Position numbers and translations under genes: made by a program. The notes under the pieces were generated by a model. That model was not told the origin of the DNA. It made no database searches and saw only the letters and a program-made list of their open reading frames with translations. From positions 1-11,848 of the forward strand of contig CAIQSY010000155.1 in NCBI GenBank assembly GCA_903874585.1: 11,848 nucleotides of DNA, given 5' to 3'. The number at the start of each line of letters is the position of its first letter. The stretch's first letter is position 1. Below are positions 1 to 6,992 of this stretch, in pieces. Source of the DNA: an uncultured Chlorobiaceae bacterium. GTDB lineage: Bacteria > Bacteroidota > Chlorobiia > Chlorobiales > Chlorobiaceae.

Positions 1-600
1 CGCAATCTGCACATTATCGGGCACTCGATGGGCGGAATGGTTGCCACCGAGCTTTGCCTCCGCTATGCTGATTCGCTGGTTTCAGCCACCATTATTGCCT
101 GCGGTATTTTTGAGGAGACAGCATTGACATCGTTCGGTCTCTTTATGCTTGGCGGGCTGATTGATGTTTCGCTGAATTTCCGCGGCATTTTTCAGGTTGA
201 ACCGTTTCGCAGCATGTTTATCAAACGCGCTGCCACAAAAGAGATTCCCCTTGAATATCAGAATGTGCTGATTGAAGATTTTACGCAATCAGACAAAGAT
301 GCCACCATTGCCGTCGGAAAGTTTTCTATTGATCGCGACGTTTTGCGTACCTACACGCGCCACGTTCTTGCTATTGCCTCGCCGGTGCTCTGTTCGGTTG
401 GCATGGCTGATAATACCATTCCGCCTGAAGGCACCATTACACTTTATGAAAAACGTAAAGCAGAGTCGAAGTCGCCCACACACTTGGCAAAATTCATGGA
501 GCTTGGTCACTTGCCAATGCTCGAAGAGAGCGCCCAGTTTGCCCGCGAGTTGACTGCACATTTTGAACGTTCTCAACAATACTACAAGCTTCAATCCTAA
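1..600 (+). CDS. Alpha/beta hydrolase fold protein, 5'-truncated by the window edge
   Basis: The reading frame is open from base 1, so the N-terminus lies outside the window; about 199 residues are visible. The nucleophile elbow GHSMGG (serine codon 25-27) opens the visible part. A likely acid, Asp in ADNTIPPEG (codon 409-411), and a His in GHLPML (codon 508-510) follow in the correct order, completing a Ser-Asp-His triad. The stretch between elbow and acid, about 100 residues, would be the cap or lid. The fold covers esterases, lipases, C-C hydrolases and haloperoxidases, and the substrate cannot be told from the sequence. The stop codon is 9 bases before the next gene on the same strand, so the two are probably cotranscribed; that does not by itself imply a role in cell-wall synthesis. 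Confidence 0.85.
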   Translation, partial: RNLHIIGHSMGGMVATELCLRYADSLVSATIIACGIFEETALTSFGLFMLGGLIDVSLNFRGIFQVEPFRSMFIKRAATKEIPLEYQNVLIEDFTQSDKDATIAVGKFSIDRDVLRTYTRHVLAIASPVLCSVGMADNTIPPEGTITLYEKRKAESKSPTHLAKFMELGHLPMLEESAQFARELTAHFERSQQYYKLQS

Positions 601-609
601 GAGTTTATC

Positions 610-2946
610 GTGAGTAATATTTTGACTAAAACGCCTCTTTTTCTTTTTGCTTCACTTATCGCGCTCATGCTTGCAACGCCCGTAAAACGTTGTGAGGCAC
701 GATCGTTCATGGGGCTACCAAGCCTTGAAGAGCTGGAAAATCCCAATCCGGCTCTTGCTTCTCTGGTTTATTCGGAAGATGGTGTTCTGCTGCATAAATA
801 TTTTCTGCAGAATCGAACCTTTATCCCCATGAAATCGATTCCGCGCTCAACGCGCTACGCCCTTATCGCTACGGAAGATGTTGAATTTTACAACCACTGG
901 GGTGTTGATCTTCGTCGACTGGTTTTGGCAATGGGCGAAAATATCATCAAAGGACGCTCTCGCTGGCAAGGGGCAAGCACCATTACACAGCAGCTTGCAA
1001 AAAACCTTTATTTGTCGCAGGAGCGTACGGTAACGCGTAAGATGAAAGAGTTTGTTACCGCCATTGAGCTGGAGAAAACCTACACGAAAGATGAAATTCT
1101 GGCGCTTTACCTCAATACCGTCTATTTTGGCTCGGGTGCCTATGGCGTTGAGGCGGCAGCTCGCACCTATTTCGGCAAACCGGCATATCTGCTGACACTC
1201 CCCGAAAGCGCAACGTTGATTGCTACACTGAAAAACCCGACAGCGTACAATCCGGCAAAGAACCCGACAAGCTCCATTGGCAGACGTAATCTCATTCTGT
1301 CGTTGATGGAGAAAGAGAAGTTTATTACGCCGGCACAAGCCGCTCGTGCAAAACAAACTTCCTTAGTGCTGAAATACACGCCCGTTAGCCATCAAGGGCT
1401 GGCTCCATATTTTACGGAGTATGTGCGCCAGACCGTCAAGCCAACCGCAATGCTTGGCAATGTTGACCTTTATCGTGATGGATTGACCATTCAAACAACG
1501 CTCGACAGCCGGATGCAGAAGTATGCCCAGCAAGCTGCTGCAGAGCATCTGGTTAATCTGCAGGCATCATTTGACCAGACATGGAAATGGACTGAACCGC
1601 TGAAAAACCAGATTATCCGTGAGAGTGAACGCTACAAAGAGATGCTCGATAACGGTATGGGCGATCAGCAGGCAATGGTGCGGCTGAAGGCTGATAAAGG
1701 GTGGCTAAACAATATCCTGCGCGAAAAAACGCGGGTGCAGATTGCCCTGGTAGCAATTGACCCTACCAATGGTCACGTCAAAGCGTGGGTTGGGGGCAGC
1801 AACGGTGAAGCAGATGACTATAAATACCAGTTCGACCACGTCTGGCAGGCAAAGCGCCAACCAGGCTCTACCTTTAAGCCATTTGTTTATACTGCCGCTA
1901 TTGACAAAGGGCTGCCCGCTAACTTTCAGGTACTCGACCAGCCTCTGGCGCTCAGCAGCGGCGGTGGTATCTGGTCGCCCCGTAACTCCGATGGGTCATC
2001 AGGCGGAATGACAACACTTCGTACCGCATTAAGCCGCTCACTCAATCAGGTGACGGTGCGCCTCGCTTATGAACATCTTAAAACATCGGAGATTATCAGC
2101 TACGCACGCAGGATGGGGCTCACTTCACCCATGCCCTCAAACCTCTCCATTGCGCTTGGCACCGCAGAGGTAACACCGCTGGAGCTTGCTGGTGCTTTTT
2201 CCACATTCGCCAACAACGGCTACTGGAACGAGCCGATATCTATTATGAAAGTTGAGGACAAACACAGCCGTATTTTATCAGAATACACACCGAACCGGCG
2301 CTTTGCCATCGACTCTACAACCAACTTTGTGATGGTCTCGATGCTGAAAGATGTTATTAACCGCGGCACAGGCGTCGCCGTTCGTGCGCGGTACGGCTTT
2401 AATGTGGAGGCTGCAGGAAAAACGGGAACAACGCAAAGTATGAGAGATGCCTGGTTTGCCGGCTTTACGCCGCAACTTGTTGCTGTTGTCTGGGCTGGGT
2501 TTGATGATGAACGCATCAAGTTCACCTCAATGGAGTACGGTCAGGGCGCTCGCGCAGCACTGCCAATATGGGCTGGATTTATGAAACGCTGCTACAGCGA
2601 CCCAACCTTGAAACTTGGCAACAAGTACTTCCACATTCCTGAAACCGTTATAGCTGTGCCAATGTCCACCCAGAGCAATGCGCCATCCGAACTGCTTGGC
2701 AGCGATGTATACATTGAGTATTACACACCCAAAGGGTTCCAGTATTATCAAAGCCATACCGCACAACGCTCACCAGACGTTACTGTGCCACCGGCTGCCG
2801 AAGGAAACAGTGTTGCTCCTGTCAGCAGCAGTGGTGCCGCACTCAAGCCACAAAACACTCCGCCAGCTCCAATTGTTGCGCCTGCCGCTGCACCAGCTCC
2901 AACTGCAGCCCCGAAACCAAAACCGAAACAGGAGAAAGCGTTGTGA
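610..2946 (+). CDS. Penicillin-binding protein 1A (bifunctional glycosyltransferase/transpeptidase)
   Basis: This class A PBP of 778 residues polymerises lipid II into glycan strands and cross-links peptides on the outer face of the inner membrane. A hydrophobic segment near residues 8-24 is the signal anchor. The family 51 glycosyltransferase domain has EDVEFYNHWG (catalytic Glu near 89), GASTITQQLAKN (from 121) and the LNTVYFGSGAYGVEAA region. The transpeptidase domain has the nucleophile motif STFK (Ser420), SLN (477-479) and KTGT (604-607). The C-terminal 60 or so residues are rich in Pro, Ala and Lys and look disordered. The start is GTG at 610, since no earlier start is available after the upstream stop and the anchor follows immediately; there is only a weak ribosome-binding site. 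The length is normal for PBP1A. Identification as a class A PBP is firm; the exact paralogue (mrcA-like) is not. Confidence 0.95.
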   Translation: MSNILTKTPLFLFASLIALMLATPVKRCEARSFMGLPSLEELENPNPALASLVYSEDGVLLHKYFLQNRTFIPMKSIPRSTRYALIATEDVEFYNHWGVDLRRLVLAMGENIIKGRSRWQGASTITQQLAKNLYLSQERTVTRKMKEFVTAIELEKTYTKDEILALYLNTVYFGSGAYGVEAAARTYFGKPAYLLTLPESATLIATLKNPTAYNPAKNPTSSIGRRNLILSLMEKEKFITPAQAARAKQTSLVLKYTPVSHQGLAPYFTEYVRQTVKPTAMLGNVDLYRDGLTIQTTLDSRMQKYAQQAAAEHLVNLQASFDQTWKWTEPLKNQIIRESERYKEMLDNGMGDQQAMVRLKADKGWLNNILREKTRVQIALVAIDPTNGHVKAWVGGSNGEADDYKYQFDHVWQAKRQPGSTFKPFVYTAAIDKGLPANFQVLDQPLALSSGGGIWSPRNSDGSSGGMTTLRTALSRSLNQVTVRLAYEHLKTSEIISYARRMGLTSPMPSNLSIALGTAEVTPLELAGAFSTFANNGYWNEPISIMKVEDKHSRILSEYTPNRRFAIDSTTNFVMVSMLKDVINRGTGVAVRARYGFNVEAAGKTGTTQSMRDAWFAGFTPQLVAVVWAGFDDERIKFTSMEYGQGARAALPIWAGFMKRCYSDPTLKLGNKYFHIPETVIAVPMSTQSNAPSELLGSDVYIEYYTPKGFQYYQSHTAQRSPDVTVPPAAEGNSVAPVSSSGAALKPQNTPPAPIVAPAAAPAPTAAPKPKPKQEKAL

Positions 2947-3005
2947 TGCTTTTGCTCCATTAAGTCCATTAACATCTCAATTAACCTTTACAATTTTTCT
3001 CAGCC

Positions 3006-4547
3006 ATGGAATCGGTCTTAGTTCTGGATTTTGGCTCGCAATACACCCAGTTAATCGCTCGTCGTATCCGCGAATTAGGTATCTATTCTGAAATTCTCCC
3101 TTACAACACCGCACCTGAAACCATTAAGGCGCACAGCCCGAAAGCCATCATTCTTTCGGGTGGACCAGCCAGCGTGTACGAAGATATGGCACTGCTGCCA
3201 GATGGCGGTATTTTCGCTCTTGGCTTGCCGATACTTGGTATCTGCTACGGCTTGCAGGCTATTGCCAAACATTTTGGCGGCGACGTGGCAAGCTCAGCAA
3301 AGCATGAATTCGGACGTGCAAAAATCCTTGTCAGCCATGAGGAGGGTAACGAAAGCATGCTTTTTGCCGACATCCCCGACTCCGACGTCTGGATGAGCCA
3401 CGGCGACAAGGTGGTACGCTTGCCCGAAGGGTTCCGCGTTACGGCAAGCAGCAGCAACTCCGAACTCTGCGCCATTGAAACATTCGGCAGCAAAGCCGCA
3501 CTGAAAATTTACGGGTTGCAGTTCCATCCCGAAGTGCAGCACACACTCTACGGCAAACAGCTTCTCTCAAACTTTCTGCTCAAAATTGCCGGCATTACAC
3601 CCGACTGGTCATCAAAAAGCTTTATTGACCATCAAATTGAGGAGATAGGGCGCAAAGCGGGTAATGAAACGGTCATCTGCGGCATCAGCGGCGGCGTTGA
3701 CTCCACCGTTGCCGCTGTGCTGGTAAGCCGAGCAATCGGGAAGCAACTGCACTGCGTTTTTGTTGATAATGGACTGTTGCGGAAAAATGAGGCGGAAAAG
3801 GTGATGAACTTTCTCAAGCCACTTGGCTTGAATGTGACGCTTGCCGACTCTTCTGATCTCTTTTTGAAACGGTTAAAAAATGTAGCTTCGCCTGAAAAGA
3901 AGCGGAAGATTATCGGGCGTACTTTTATTCAAGTATTTGATGAGCATGTGCATCAGGAGAAGTTTCTGGTGCAGGGCACACTCTATCCCGACGTCATTGA
4001 AAGCGTCAGCGTGAAAGGTCCGTCGGAGACCATCAAGTCGCACCACAATGTTGGCGGTCTGCCAAAGCGCATGAAGCTGAAGCTGATTGAGCCACTTCGC
4101 GAGTTGTTTAAAGATGAAGTTCGTGCCGTCGGGCGTGAGCTTGGCATTCCTGAAACGCTCTTGATGCGTCATCCATTTCCCGGCCCTGGTCTTGCCGTGC
4201 GCGTGCTCGGCTCAGTCAGCAAAGAGCGGCTCGATGTGCTGCGCGAAGCGGACGATATTTTTATTGAAGAGCTGCTCTCCAGCGGCCTTTACAGCAAAGT
4301 ATGGCAAGCATTTGCAGTGCTGCTGCCAGTGCAGTCGGTTGGCGTTATGGGCGATAAGCGCACCTACGAAAACGTTCTTGCATTGCGAGCAGTAGAATCA
4401 ACCGACGGCATGACTGCCGATTGGGCACCATTACCACACGACTTTCTTGCCCGCGTCTCAAACCGCATCATCAACGAAGTGCGCGGGATTAACCGAGTAG
4501 CTTACGATATTTCGTCGAAGCCACCAGCGACAATTGAGTGGGAGTAA
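3006..4547 (+). CDS. guaA: GMP synthase (glutamine-hydrolysing)
   Basis: GuaA converts XMP to GMP using ATP and ammonia released from glutamine, the last step of de novo guanine nucleotide synthesis in the cytoplasm. All 513 residues are present. The N-terminal class I glutamine amidotransferase has the nucleophile Cys80 in GICYGLQ and the His174/Glu176 pair in QFHPE. The ATP pyrophosphatase domain starts with the P-loop SGGVDS at 228-233. The C-terminal dimerisation domain carries HHNVGGLP and ends in the usual ISSKPPATIEWE. No clear Shine-Dalgarno site precedes the ATG, and 59 bases separate it from the PBP gene. The 3' end is repeated, with an internal deletion, at 5093-5184; this copy is the intact one. 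It supplies the GTP precursor pool that also feeds GDP-mannose synthesis by the gene at 7330-8451. Confidence 0.97.
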   Translation: MESVLVLDFGSQYTQLIARRIRELGIYSEILPYNTAPETIKAHSPKAIILSGGPASVYEDMALLPDGGIFALGLPILGICYGLQAIAKHFGGDVASSAKHEFGRAKILVSHEEGNESMLFADIPDSDVWMSHGDKVVRLPEGFRVTASSSNSELCAIETFGSKAALKIYGLQFHPEVQHTLYGKQLLSNFLLKIAGITPDWSSKSFIDHQIEEIGRKAGNETVICGISGGVDSTVAAVLVSRAIGKQLHCVFVDNGLLRKNEAEKVMNFLKPLGLNVTLADSSDLFLKRLKNVASPEKKRKIIGRTFIQVFDEHVHQEKFLVQGTLYPDVIESVSVKGPSETIKSHHNVGGLPKRMKLKLIEPLRELFKDEVRAVGRELGIPETLLMRHPFPGPGLAVRVLGSVSKERLDVLREADDIFIEELLSSGLYSKVWQAFAVLLPVQSVGVMGDKRTYENVLALRAVESTDGMTADWAPLPHDFLARVSNRIINEVRGINRVAYDISSKPPATIEWE

Positions 4548-4605
4548 TGGCAAAAGCCATGTGCTCTGCGTCCAATCAATTAGCGAATGATTACGGTCGT
4601 TGAGT

Positions 4606-4680
4606 AGGGCGTAAGCCCGTATCGAATCAGCGACGCCCTGACGGTTTGGCGTTACCTGCTCGCGGAAGAATGGTTAAACT
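4606..4680 (-). repeat. Degenerate attC-like half-site
   Basis: On the minus strand this stretch contains GGTAACGCCAAACCGTCAGGG. Its first 16 bases match the L'/R' arm of the better palindrome at 5812-5941 (GGTAACGCAAACCGTTA) with a single inserted C. A perfect 7-bp inverted repeat, AGGGCGT (4606-4612) and ACGCCCT (4633-4639), lies beside it, and a GTTTAAC that fits the attC RYYYAAC core is at 4674-4680. The central part of a normal attC is missing, so it is probably a deleted relic of the same repeat family. Confidence 0.35.
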
Positions 4681-4751
4681 GTATGGATATTTAAAAATTC
4701 TTCCGGTGTAAGCACATCAAGCATCACATTCAGATCAAGCATGATTTTCAT
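4674..4751 (-). pseudogene. PIN-domain (VapC-like) toxin remnant, internally deleted
   Basis: The frame begins with an ATG that overlaps the antitoxin stop codon in an ATGA, the usual translational coupling of antitoxin and toxin genes. It encodes only 25 residues: MKIMLDLNVMLDV, which is the start of a PIN ribonuclease with its first catalytic Asp (Asp6), followed directly by LTPEEFLNIHTV and a stop. Sequences like LTPEEFL are typical of the C-terminal end of PIN toxins rather than of residues 14-20. I therefore infer an in-frame internal deletion that removed over 100 codons, including the other acidic active-site residues. The product cannot be an active nuclease. The alternative is a simple truncation with a chance tail. 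Confidence 0.6.
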
Positions 4752-4984
4752 GTATGCTTTTCCATTACATGGTGATAAAATATTTCTTCAACAGCAACAT
4801 CCTTCGGAATAATTCCTGTCATTTTCTGAATATCAGGATGAATGTCATATTTCTGCGATACCTGTAACAATCTGGCATAACGATCTATCAACTCTGACAT
4901 TGTAATGCTATGCCTTGCAGCATACTGCTGAAGAAAACTGATTTCATCTGTCGGCAATTGAATCGTTACACTGTTTGTATTCAT
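4748..4984 (-). CDS. DUF6364-type antitoxin (VapB-like, ribbon-helix-helix character)
   Basis: The 78-residue protein starts with a short basic-poor strand (SVTIQLPTDEISFLQQYAARHSITMSELI) that fits a ribbon-helix-helix N-terminus. It continues with DIHPDIQKMTGIIPKD, a pattern I associate with DUF6364 antitoxins that pair with PIN toxins. In such pairs the N-terminal part binds operator DNA and the C-terminal part blocks the toxin. A GGAG site sits 8 bases before the ATG. The stop overlaps the start of the PIN remnant downstream, confirming the module type. Since that toxin has lost its active site, the antitoxin is effectively an orphan. Possible operator repeats lie upstream at 5015-5061. 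Gene type is fairly sure; the exact family name less so. Confidence 0.75.
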   Translation of the reverse strand: MNTNSVTIQLPTDEISFLQQYAARHSITMSELIDRYARLLQVSQKYDIHPDIQKMTGIIPKDVAVEEIFYHHVMEKHT

Positions 4985-5014
4985 CTTTTTCTCCGTTCAT
5001 ATCACAATAAATTT

Positions 5015-5061
5015 TTGAGTAAATCCCAATATTTGTAAAAAATCATTTCCCAATAACTCAA
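5015..5061. promoter_or_regulatory. Candidate operator of the DUF6364 antitoxin
   Basis: Two direct copies of TCCCAAT (5024-5030 and 5048-5054), 24 bases apart, are enclosed by the inverted arms TTGAGT (5015-5020) and ACTCAA (5056-5061). The block starts 31 bases before the antitoxin ATG, where autoregulating antitoxins bind. Function is inferred from position and symmetry only. Confidence 0.35.
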
Positions 5062-5092
5062 TCATCGCGCTGCATGATTCTTTATTTTAACA

Positions 5093-5184
5093 TTGGCGTT
5101 AGGGGCGATAAGCGCACCTACGAGAACGTTCTTGCATTGCGAGCAGTCGAAGCCACCGGCGACGATTGAGTGGGAGTAATGGCA
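5093..5184 (+). pseudogene. Rearranged duplicate of the guaA 3' end
   Basis: Bases 5093-5147 match guaA positions 4339-4393 at 53 of 55 sites, and 5146-5184 match 4514-4552, across the guaA stop codon, at 37 of 39 sites. The piece in between (122 bases of guaA) is missing. The junction falls in a GTNGAA..ACC segment that resembles both sides, so homeologous recombination could have made it. The deletion shifts the frame: the fragment reads GVRGDKRTYENVLALRAVEATGDD and stops. It has no start codon and cannot be a functional gene. The block between the two copies holds the antitoxin and PIN remnant, as expected if an inserted element or an unequal exchange duplicated the guaA tail. Confidence 0.85.
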
Positions 5185-5208
5185 GGCATCTCAATCAATG
5201 GTTTACAG

Positions 5209-5270
5209 TGATAACGCTTAGCCGACGCTTGGAGCATAGCGGGAAGCGGTCGGCTGGAGCGACTTGGGCA
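5209..5270 (-). repeat. attC-like imperfect palindrome overlapping the DUF2442 3' end
   Basis: AGCCGACGCTT (5220-5230) pairs with AAGCGGTCGGCT (5244-5255) with one extrahelical base, and a second short stem CGCT/AGCG (5215-5218 and 5258-5261) flanks it. On the minus strand the outer end reads GCGTTATC, giving a GTTA core like an attC R' box. The opposite core (expected AAC) is degenerate. One unpaired base in an arm is characteristic of folded attC sites. It lies directly downstream of the DUF2442 domain and is translated as the tail of that protein. Confidence 0.45.
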
Positions 5271-5511
5271 ATGGTTGCTTATTGAAATCTCCATGTTTTA
5301 GTGCATAGTGATAGAGTGTTAATGGGTCAATATCAATACTACCATTGCAAAACTCAAGACATCCCCACTCAGCATCAATTACTGCTGAAGATAAATCACT
5401 TTCTAATACATGCTCACCAATAAGAGCTTTTAGATTAACAATTACATTTTCCCCATTTGCAAAGAGTAATGAAAACTCAAAGCCTGTATTTTGAAAATTC
5501 TGTAATTTCAT
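5218..5511 (-). CDS. DUF2442 domain protein
   Basis: The 97-residue protein starts MKLQNFQNTGFEFSLLFANGENVIVNLK and includes EWGCLEFCNGSIDIDPLTLYHYA, the ending pattern of DUF2442 proteins, whose biochemical role is not known to me. The ATG at 5511 is chosen over an upstream in-frame Met at 5613 because it has a GGAG site 7 bases away and lies 4 bases after the stop of the DUF4160 gene. The upstream alternative would run deep into that gene. DUF2442 and DUF4160 genes are often adjacent and are sometimes proposed as toxin-antitoxin-like pairs; that role is an inference. The last 18 or so residues (PLPKSLQPTASRYAPSVG) are encoded by the attC-like palindrome and probably are not part of the ancestral protein. 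Confidence 0.75.
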   Translation of the reverse strand: MKLQNFQNTGFEFSLLFANGENVIVNLKALIGEHVLESDLSSAVIDAEWGCLEFCNGSIDIDPLTLYHYALKHGDFNKQPLPKSLQPTASRYAPSVG

Positions 5512-5515
5512 TTTT

Positions 5516-5770
5516 TCACTCCAAAGGCTCAACTTGATGAAATTTTTGAGTGTTCCACATGTCGATAAGTTCGTTCTGATGTAATTCAGCCCATTCTCGA
5601 ACAAGATGACCACATTTTATAGGCAATTTGCCCTCAACAATGTTGAGATTGTCAAGTTCCATTACGGCAACATATTCTCCATATTTAATACGAATATGTC
5701 GTGGTGGATGTTCTTTGTCAATTAAAAACATCCGAATAATAATTCCATAAAATCGGCTTATTTCTGGCAG
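5516..5770 (-). CDS. DUF4160 domain protein with probable CTG start
   Basis: From the first internal ATG (5731) the frame gives 71 residues with HPPRHIRIKYGEYVAV and REWAELHQNELIDMW, the DUF4160 pattern. Reading upstream in the same frame adds PEISRFYGIIIR directly before that Met, which is the normal N-terminus of the family (usually MPEISRF...). The codon in the initiator position is CTG at 5768-5770, and an in-frame stop (TAA) occurs two codons further up. So the gene either starts at CTG or has lost its ATG by one substitution and makes a shortened protein from 5731. I annotate the full 84-residue frame. It is followed after 4 bases by DUF2442; the pair probably forms one transcriptional unit and one cassette. 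Confidence 0.75.
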   Translation of the reverse strand: MPEISRFYGIIIRMFLIDKEHPPRHIRIKYGEYVAVMELDNLNIVEGKLPIKCGHLVREWAELHQNELIDMWNTQKFHQVEPLE

Positions 5771-5811
5771 ATTTTACTTACAAATCATAAGTTCAATAGC
5801 TACACTCCATC

Positions 5812-5941
5812 TCGTAACGGTTTGCGTTACCCGCGATGGGGCGGGCGGCGGAACGCCGTCCGACTGGAAAAATGCTGAGGCGTAGAAAAAGGCTTGGAAT
5901 CGCGCCAGAATCCCCAGCGTCGGGTGCACGCTTTGTTAGCC
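5812..5941 (-). repeat. attC-like integron recombination site of the HNH cassette
   Basis: Read on the minus strand, the site starts GGCTAACAAAGCGTGCACCCG and ends CGCGGGTAACGCAAACCGTTACGA. GCGTGCACCCG pairs with CGGGTAACGC, again with unpaired bases in one arm, and CGCTGGGG pairs with CCCCATCG. A small GGCG-GAA-CGCC hairpin lies inside. The outer boxes (AAC at one end, GTT at the other) fit the attC RYYYAAC/GTTRRRY cores with mismatches. At about 130 bases it is within the attC size range. The start box is the exact reverse complement of the sequence at the upstream boundary of the HNH gene (6993-7004), as expected for an excisable cassette. No integrase is visible. Confidence 0.6.
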
Positions 5942-5944
5942 GCT
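5933..5944 (+). repeat. 12-bp inverted repeat, downstream boundary of the HNH cassette
   Basis: TTGTTAGCCGCT here is exactly inverted at 6993-7004. It includes the outer core of the attC-like site and ends 2 bases before the HNH stop codon. Confidence 0.85.
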
Positions 5945-5945
5945 T

Positions 5946-6968
5946 TTATTGTCCTGTTGTCAAACTGATTTTGTACTGTTGCCCGTTGAGTACAAATTCA
6001 ATAAAATTGCTATCGTGCGATTTTATCATTCTATCGCCTAAGTCAAATTCTTTGTGGTGGTTAGGGCAAAGCAAAATTATATTATCTAGAGTCTCTCTGC
6101 CTTTTTGATGTTTCGCTTTGATATGCGCCGCTTCGATATATTTACCGTCATCTTTTTTTATAATTGTTGTTCCGCAGATTTGGCATTTGAAGTCCCGAAG
6201 AATTTTTATTTGAGCAATTGTCTTATTGTCTCGCTTATAAGTTTTTTGGTTCACAAAAATTTCTTCGCTATCCGTCGGTTGTAGATTTTTTAGGTCATCA
6301 AGAATTTCTTCTTTTGTCTTTGCTTTTTTATAAAATTGGGCAAGTTCTTCCTGCTCTTTTTCGTCTTGCGAGCGATACGGAAGTTCAAATTTTTTTCCAA
6401 GATAGTATTCGTAAATATCAGAGAGTTTTTTGTAATCGGATTGCAAAACACCTGCGATAGATAATTCTATAAGTTCATCATAGAGAATTTTTTCCGCAAA
6501 TACGCTGTCTTTATAAGTGAATCCAACTTGCGGAACCATTCTGTCACTTGATTTGGCTTTGTAATTGTCTGCTGGAAGGGGAACAGGGAATAAAATCGAA
6601 AACTGCTTTTCGGCTCTGATGTTAATGCTATATCGGTTGTTTTGAAAACCATTAACAACAAAGTGCTGTTGCGGCTCAATAATTTGAGATTTGCCGTAGA
6701 CTCCCACAACTTGCCCTTTGTTGTCGTCAATATTTCTCGTGTAAAAAATAATTAATCCGCCGTTTTGAAACTTTGTTGGGGGATTTGTCCATTGAACGAA
6801 ACCGTGTATAAATTTTTCTGTATCAATATTTCGTTTATCAAATTTGAAATTGAGTGATTCGTGTCCAGCGTTTTGTCTGGCATATTCATGCCCTGCTCGC
6901 GGATTAATATATGTGTTTCTCCAGCCTGTCGGGTTCCATGTAATATTTACAAGCAGAACATCACTCAT
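5946..6968 (-). CDS. HNH endonuclease with N-terminal PUA/EVE-like region
   Basis: The 340-residue protein ends in a zinc-type HNH nuclease domain: CQIC (262-265), the AAHI segment with His282, and LLCPNHH (Cys301, Asn303, His304, His305). The N-terminal half (VNITWNPTGW, GHESLNFKFDK, GGLIIFYTRN, GQVVGVYGK) resembles PUA/EVE-type domains that recognise modified bases, and such domains joined to HNH nucleases occur in modification-dependent restriction enzymes. A role against phage with modified DNA is an inference. The ATG at 6968 is preferred to the TTG at 7004 because AAGGA lies 7 bases upstream and the upstream codons overlap the repeat at 6993-7004. The gene fills a cassette-like unit between two inverted TTGTTAGCCGCT sequences. 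Its AT-rich codon use differs from the core genes, which suggests transfer. Confidence 0.8.
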   Translation of the reverse strand: MSDVLLVNITWNPTGWRNTYINPRAGHEYARQNAGHESLNFKFDKRNIDTEKFIHGFVQWTNPPTKFQNGGLIIFYTRNIDDNKGQVVGVYGKSQIIEPQQHFVVNGFQNNRYSINIRAEKQFSILFPVPLPADNYKAKSSDRMVPQVGFTYKDSVFAEKILYDELIELSIAGVLQSDYKKLSDIYEYYLGKKFELPYRSQDEKEQEELAQFYKKAKTKEEILDDLKNLQPTDSEEIFVNQKTYKRDNKTIAQIKILRDFKCQICGTTIIKKDDGKYIEAAHIKAKHQKGRETLDNIILLCPNHHKEFDLGDRMIKSHDSNFIEFVLNGQQYKISLTTGQ

Positions 6969-6992
6969 TTCTGTTTCCTTAATTTGTAAGGT

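Noticed and set aside
4547..4560. ATGGC-AAAA-GCCAT hairpin right after the guaA stop as its terminator
   Set aside because: The stem is only 5 bp and no T-run follows; the duplicated guaA tail does not preserve it.
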